Below are positions 61,265-64,000 of a stretch of 64,000 bases of DNA, piece by piece; positions within the stretch are counted from its first letter, which is position 1, and every line of letters starts with the position of its first letter. This stretch comes from Blastocatellia bacterium (GTDB taxonomy: Bacteria; Acidobacteriota; Blastocatellia; UBA7656; JADIYM01): positions 62,001 to 126,000 of the forward strand of contig JADIYM010000015.1 in assembly GCA_016705245.1 (NCBI GenBank), read 5' to 3'. The notes under the pieces are model-generated. The model worked only from the letters and a program-made list of their open reading frames with translations, was not told where the DNA came from and searched no databases. The position numbers were made by a program, and so were the translations under genes.

Positions 61265-61721
61265 ACCACGTCACGAACTCGCTGGCTTGCCGGAAGGCTC
61301 CGGGCTGATTCGCGAGCTGCTTTCCGTCCGACGAGTAGATGAGCAGCGTCGGGAATCCGCTGATGCCGTTCTTCTTCGCGAAGGCTTCGCCCTTTCCGCC
61401 GTCCTCCGCGTTCAGCTTCACGAAGACGTGATTAGATGCGAGCGCGCGGACGGACGGGTCCGTGAAGACCTTCTTGTCCATGTGCTTGCACCAGCTGCAC
61501 CAGTCCGTATAGACGTCGACGAAGACGACCTGGCCGGCCTTCGCCGCAATACGCGCCGTGTCGAGATCATCGAACCAGACGATCGCCGCGTTCGGATCGC
61601 CCTTGGCGCCGCCGCCGGCTGGCCGGCCGTCCTCGGTTCGAAGCGTCGGAGTGGTTGTGCCGCATCCCGCAACCAGAATGCTGCTCACGAGAGCCACAAC
61701 GAGAAGACTGCGACAGGCCAT
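61236..61721 (-). CDS. Thioredoxin-fold lipoprotein
   Basis: A 161-residue lipoprotein (signal LLVVALVSSILVAGC with lipobox Cys). The thioredoxin-like domain has VVFVDVYTDWCSWCKHMDKK with a CxxC active site and GISGFPTLLIYSS (cis-Pro). This is DsbD-gamma/ DUF255-type; it probably reduces or forms disulfides in the periplasm. The ATG at 61721 directly precedes the signal. It ends within the convergent ArnT-like gene (29-nt overlap). Confidence 0.85.
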   Translation of the reverse strand: MACRSLLVVALVSSILVAGCGTTTPTLRTEDGRPAGGGAKGDPNAAIVWFDDLDTARIAAKAGQVVFVDVYTDWCSWCKHMDKKVFTDPSVRALASNHVFVKLNAEDGGKGEAFAKKNGISGFPTLLIYSSDGKQLANQPGAFRQASEFVTWFNAAAARAA

Positions 61722-61731
61722 TGCGTACCCC

Positions 61732-62679
61732 CTATTCGAGAAACTGAATCACGACGTCGTTGAAAACTCCCGGTTGCTCGTCGTGCGGCAACAGACCGGC
61801 ATCCCCAATAGTGCGCACGCGGACGTCTGGATTCAACCGGGAAATCGCCTCGACTCCCTGCGCCACCCCAAATCGAGCTTCGGCACCAGCGATCACGAGA
61901 GTCGGGACAGTGAGCCTCGGCAGGATCTCGTCGATGGCGCAGTTCAACGCGCCGCCGATGAATGCAGCCGGGGCGTGCCGCGCTCCGGGCTGGTGACTCG
62001 TCCAGTACATCTGCTCTACGAGCGCCTTGTCGATCGCTTCCGGATGCGCGTAGACCTGCTCGCGCAGGAAGTATCGAATGGACGCCTCCGACACGAGCAC
62101 GTTGTAGAGCGACTGCCCGACGACCGGCGAGTCGAGCGCCCCGTGCAGCACGGACTCCAGCGGCCCGACCGGCGTGTGCAAGCGGTCCATTCCCACCGGA
62201 TTCACGAGCACCAGTCCGGCGATTCTCGATGGAGCCCGAAAGCCCAGCGAGACTGCGTATGAGGCGCACAGCGAACTGGCGACGACTGAGGGCGACGACT
62301 GCATGACGTCGCGGATGAAGTCCATCAGCAACCCGATGTACGTCTCGGCCGAGTAGTCGATCGCCGGGCGATCCGAGAGTCCGAAGCCGAGCAGGTCGAT
62401 CGCCGTCACACGGAAATGCCGTGACAGCGGTTCGACGGTCCGCCGCCACTCGAAGCTCGATGCGGCCGCGTGGATGCCGTGGACGAGCAGGATGGGCGGA
62501 CCTTCGCCGCGAACCGAATACACGACGCGATGGCCCCGCCAGAAGTAGGTGCCAAGCTCGCCGTCGAACCACGGCTCGAGCTTGGGCGAGAAATGCGCAA
62601 TCGTGGCGTTTGCCACGGCGACGCCTCCGACAACCGTGCCGGCGGCGACGGCGAGCTTGACGACACTCTGCAGATTCAC
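61732..62679 (-). CDS. Alpha/beta hydrolase with N-terminal membrane segment
   Basis: About 315 residues. One N-terminal hydrophobic stretch (VKLAVAAGTVVGGVAVANATI) is followed by a hydrolase fold: PPILLVHGIHAAASSFEW (oxyanion HG), VTAIDLLGFGLSD, and VVASSLCASYAVSLGF at the nucleophile elbow, where ASSLC replaces GxSxG. His in GLLPHDEQPGVFND lies at the right place; the acid is not certain (VIAGAEARFG). The substrate is unknown. GTG at 62679 has GGAGG about 9 nt upstream and overlaps the CrtI-like stop by 4 nt. Confidence 0.8.
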   Translation of the reverse strand: MNLQSVVKLAVAAGTVVGGVAVANATIAHFSPKLEPWFDGELGTYFWRGHRVVYSVRGEGPPILLVHGIHAAASSFEWRRTVEPLSRHFRVTAIDLLGFGLSDRPAIDYSAETYIGLLMDFIRDVMQSSPSVVASSLCASYAVSLGFRAPSRIAGLVLVNPVGMDRLHTPVGPLESVLHGALDSPVVGQSLYNVLVSEASIRYFLREQVYAHPEAIDKALVEQMYWTSHQPGARHAPAAFIGGALNCAIDEILPRLTVPTLVIAGAEARFGVAQGVEAISRLNPDVRVRTIGDAGLLPHDEQPGVFNDVVIQFLE

Positions 62680-64000
62680 GATGCGGTGACCTCCTGCGCA
62701 CTGGCGCGCGTGACGCGCGCCCCGACGCGCTTCTCCACGATACGGGCACAGGCCGCGCCGGACGCCGCAACGGCCGTCACGCCCTGTCCCGGAAAACAGC
62801 TGTCTCCGGCGCAGAAGAGGTTCTTCACCGGCGTCGTGTTCTGGGGGCGCAGCATCAGATCCCGACTCCGACGAAGCAGCAGCCCGTAGGTTCCGCCCGG
62901 TCGATGGATGTAACGCTCGTTCGTTCGCGGAGTAGCCGCCTCGACGTGCTCGACCGCTCCCCGCAGGCCGGGAATGATGCGCTCGAGCCTGCCGAGAACG
63001 AGCTCCGTCGTTGCGCGCTTCTGCTCGCGGTATTCCTTGCCGCGCGTTGGCCACAGGTCGGCCCGGCTCGAGATGAAGGCGTGAAGGACGTGACGGCCCT
63101 CAGGCGCCACCGACGGATCGTGCAGGCTCGGCATCGAGACGAAGATCGTCCCCGCCTCGTCGCGCATTCGACGCCAGTCGTCGACGACGATGTGGTGCGT
63201 CGAAAACCCGCCCGGCACGATGCTCGCGTCGATTCCGGCAAAGATGCTGAAGAACGATGGCGCCGTCTCGAAGCGCTCGACCTGGCGCAGCGCCTTGGCG
63301 CTCTGGGTCGAAGCCGGCGCGGCGAGGTGTCCGAACGTCTGCGCGTAGGTCGCGTTCGACACGACGCAACGACTCAGCAACGTCTCGCCGGATTTCAGCC
63401 GGACACCGCGAGCCGCTCCGTCCTCGATAAGGATCTCGTCGACGGCGGTCTTGAATCGAATCTCGCCCCCGTGACGGCGAAGGCCCCGGACGAACGCCTC
63501 GGCGATCTCCTGCGATCCGCCGAGCGGATAATGAATGCCTCCGTAGTGGCGGTCGCCAAGCACGATGGCACCGTTGATGAACGGCACCTGTTCGGCTCCG
63601 GTCAGAGCCCAGGCGTAGCACTCGATCTCGATGAAGGCAAGCAGGTCCGGATCCCGCATGTACCGTCGCGCGATTCGGGCGATGTCGACGATCGAGTAGT
63701 ACATGAGCTGCATCGTTCCGAGCGGAAACGTCCGTGCCACACGTACGAGATGGTCGACGTCCTCGATCGATTCGAACGGCATCTGATTGAGGCGCCGAAA
63801 GAACGCGTCGACCCGGTCGTAGAATCGCCGAATGCCCTTCTCCTCGGCCGGGAATGAGGCGACGAGCTCGCCGAGGAAGCGCTCACGATCGTAATGCGTT
63901 CGAACGTCGAGGCCGCCGGGCAGGTGGTAGTGGATCTGGACCGGATCGTGCACGACGGCGAGCGACTCGCCGATCTCGTCGAGGACCTTGTGAACGAAGC
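62676..64000 (-). CDS. CrtI/CrtISO-like FAD-dependent desaturase or isomerase, 3' part
   Basis: The last 441 residues of a phytoene-desaturase-family flavoprotein; the N-terminal FAD-binding GxGxxG is beyond the right edge. Typical features are YPLGGSQEIAEAFVRGLRRH, the C-terminal FAD motif NLFCAGDSCFPGQGVTAVAAS and a long substrate region. Candidates are carotenoid desaturase, carotenoid isomerase or all-trans-retinol saturase-like enzymes. It overlaps the alpha/beta hydrolase gene by 4 nt, suggesting a joint pathway, possibly carotenoid or isoprenoid modification. Confidence 0.82.
   Translation of the reverse strand, partial: FVHKVLDEIGESLAVVHDPVQIHYHLPGGLDVRTHYDRERFLGELVASFPAEEKGIRRFYDRVDAFFRRLNQMPFESIEDVDHLVRVARTFPLGTMQLMYYSIVDIARIARRYMRDPDLLAFIEIECYAWALTGAEQVPFINGAIVLGDRHYGGIHYPLGGSQEIAEAFVRGLRRHGGEIRFKTAVDEILIEDGAARGVRLKSGETLLSRCVVSNATYAQTFGHLAAPASTQSAKALRQVERFETAPSFFSIFAGIDASIVPGGFSTHHIVVDDWRRMRDEAGTIFVSMPSLHDPSVAPEGRHVLHAFISSRADLWPTRGKEYREQKRATTELVLGRLERIIPGLRGAVEHVEAATPRTNERYIHRPGGTYGLLLRRSRDLMLRPQNTTPVKNLFCAGDSCFPGQGVTAVAASGAACARIVEKRVGARVTRASAQEVTAS

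Overview
The window is a GC-rich (roughly 60-65 % by eye), densely coded bacterial segment with short intergenic gaps. No rRNA or ribosomal protein is present, so the host cannot be named firmly. Several traits point to Acidobacteriota (a Vicinamibacteria-like lineage) as the best guess: small secreted proteins with a GG-x3-LR-x-VK lipoprotein-carrier-like start, a DUF4388/DnaJ/TPR protein, tandem LecA-like domains, and a large radical SAM protein of the MJ0619/Tes type. This is inference.

Layout. 1-4.8 kb: the 5' part of a coiled-coil protein, a GNAT acetyltransferase, a GT-C-like membrane protein and a DegP/HtrA protease. 4.8-12.5 kb (minus strand): a heavy-metal export cluster (CDF transporter, Cys-rich small protein, CzcC, CzcB, CzcA, truncated P-II-like protein). 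12.6-21.5 kb: an M23 peptidase, a secreted LecA-like protein, NfuA, a coupled pair (secreted unknown plus phosphodiesterase-like protein) and an orphan MacB-type permease. 21.5-23.7 kb: a 2.1-kb Tn3/Tn21-type element with 38-bp terminal repeats, a TnpA remnant and passenger genes. 23.8-30 kb: an HTH/receiver regulator, a lipoprotein, a DUF4388-DnaJ-TPR protein and two ATP-grasp ligases. 30.2-32.3 kb: the radical SAM protein with a clear terminator. 32.3-33.2 kb: a non-coding stretch with tandem repeats and a run of 148 G, probably artefactual. 33.7-46 kb: an MFS-hydrolase fusion, a TPR protein, an M1 peptidase with a DUF6702 partner, an ECF sigma/anti-sigma/Spy cluster, PPK2 and a Ser/Thr kinase. 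46-64 kb: an acyl-ligase/ACP/PlsC fusion, tRNA-Gln, an HxlR regulator, RDD and SpoIIM proteins, a YyaL-type protein, SOD, a two-domain metal-binding protein, QueD, isocitrate dehydrogenase, a sigma-54 activator, an ArnT-like protein, a thioredoxin, an alpha/beta hydrolase and a CrtI-like desaturase cut by the right edge.

Themes. Metal and envelope stress recur (CzcCBA, CDF, Spy/ECF, DegP, TRASH-like protein), as does lipid and envelope building (Tes-like enzyme, ACP-PlsC fusion, CrtI-like enzyme, GT-C proteins). Three families of 80-200 bp palindromes and a fourth inverted repeat lie between genes. At least six genes have a -10-like hexamer 6-8 nt before the start codon, which suggests leaderless mRNAs.

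Quality warning. At least a dozen conserved genes are interrupted by indels, often one base and in several cases in short homopolymers, while the protein continues intact in another frame. These look like sequencing or assembly errors rather than decay. Together with the poly-G run they mean that the join at about 33 kb and all frameshifted genes should be treated with care.
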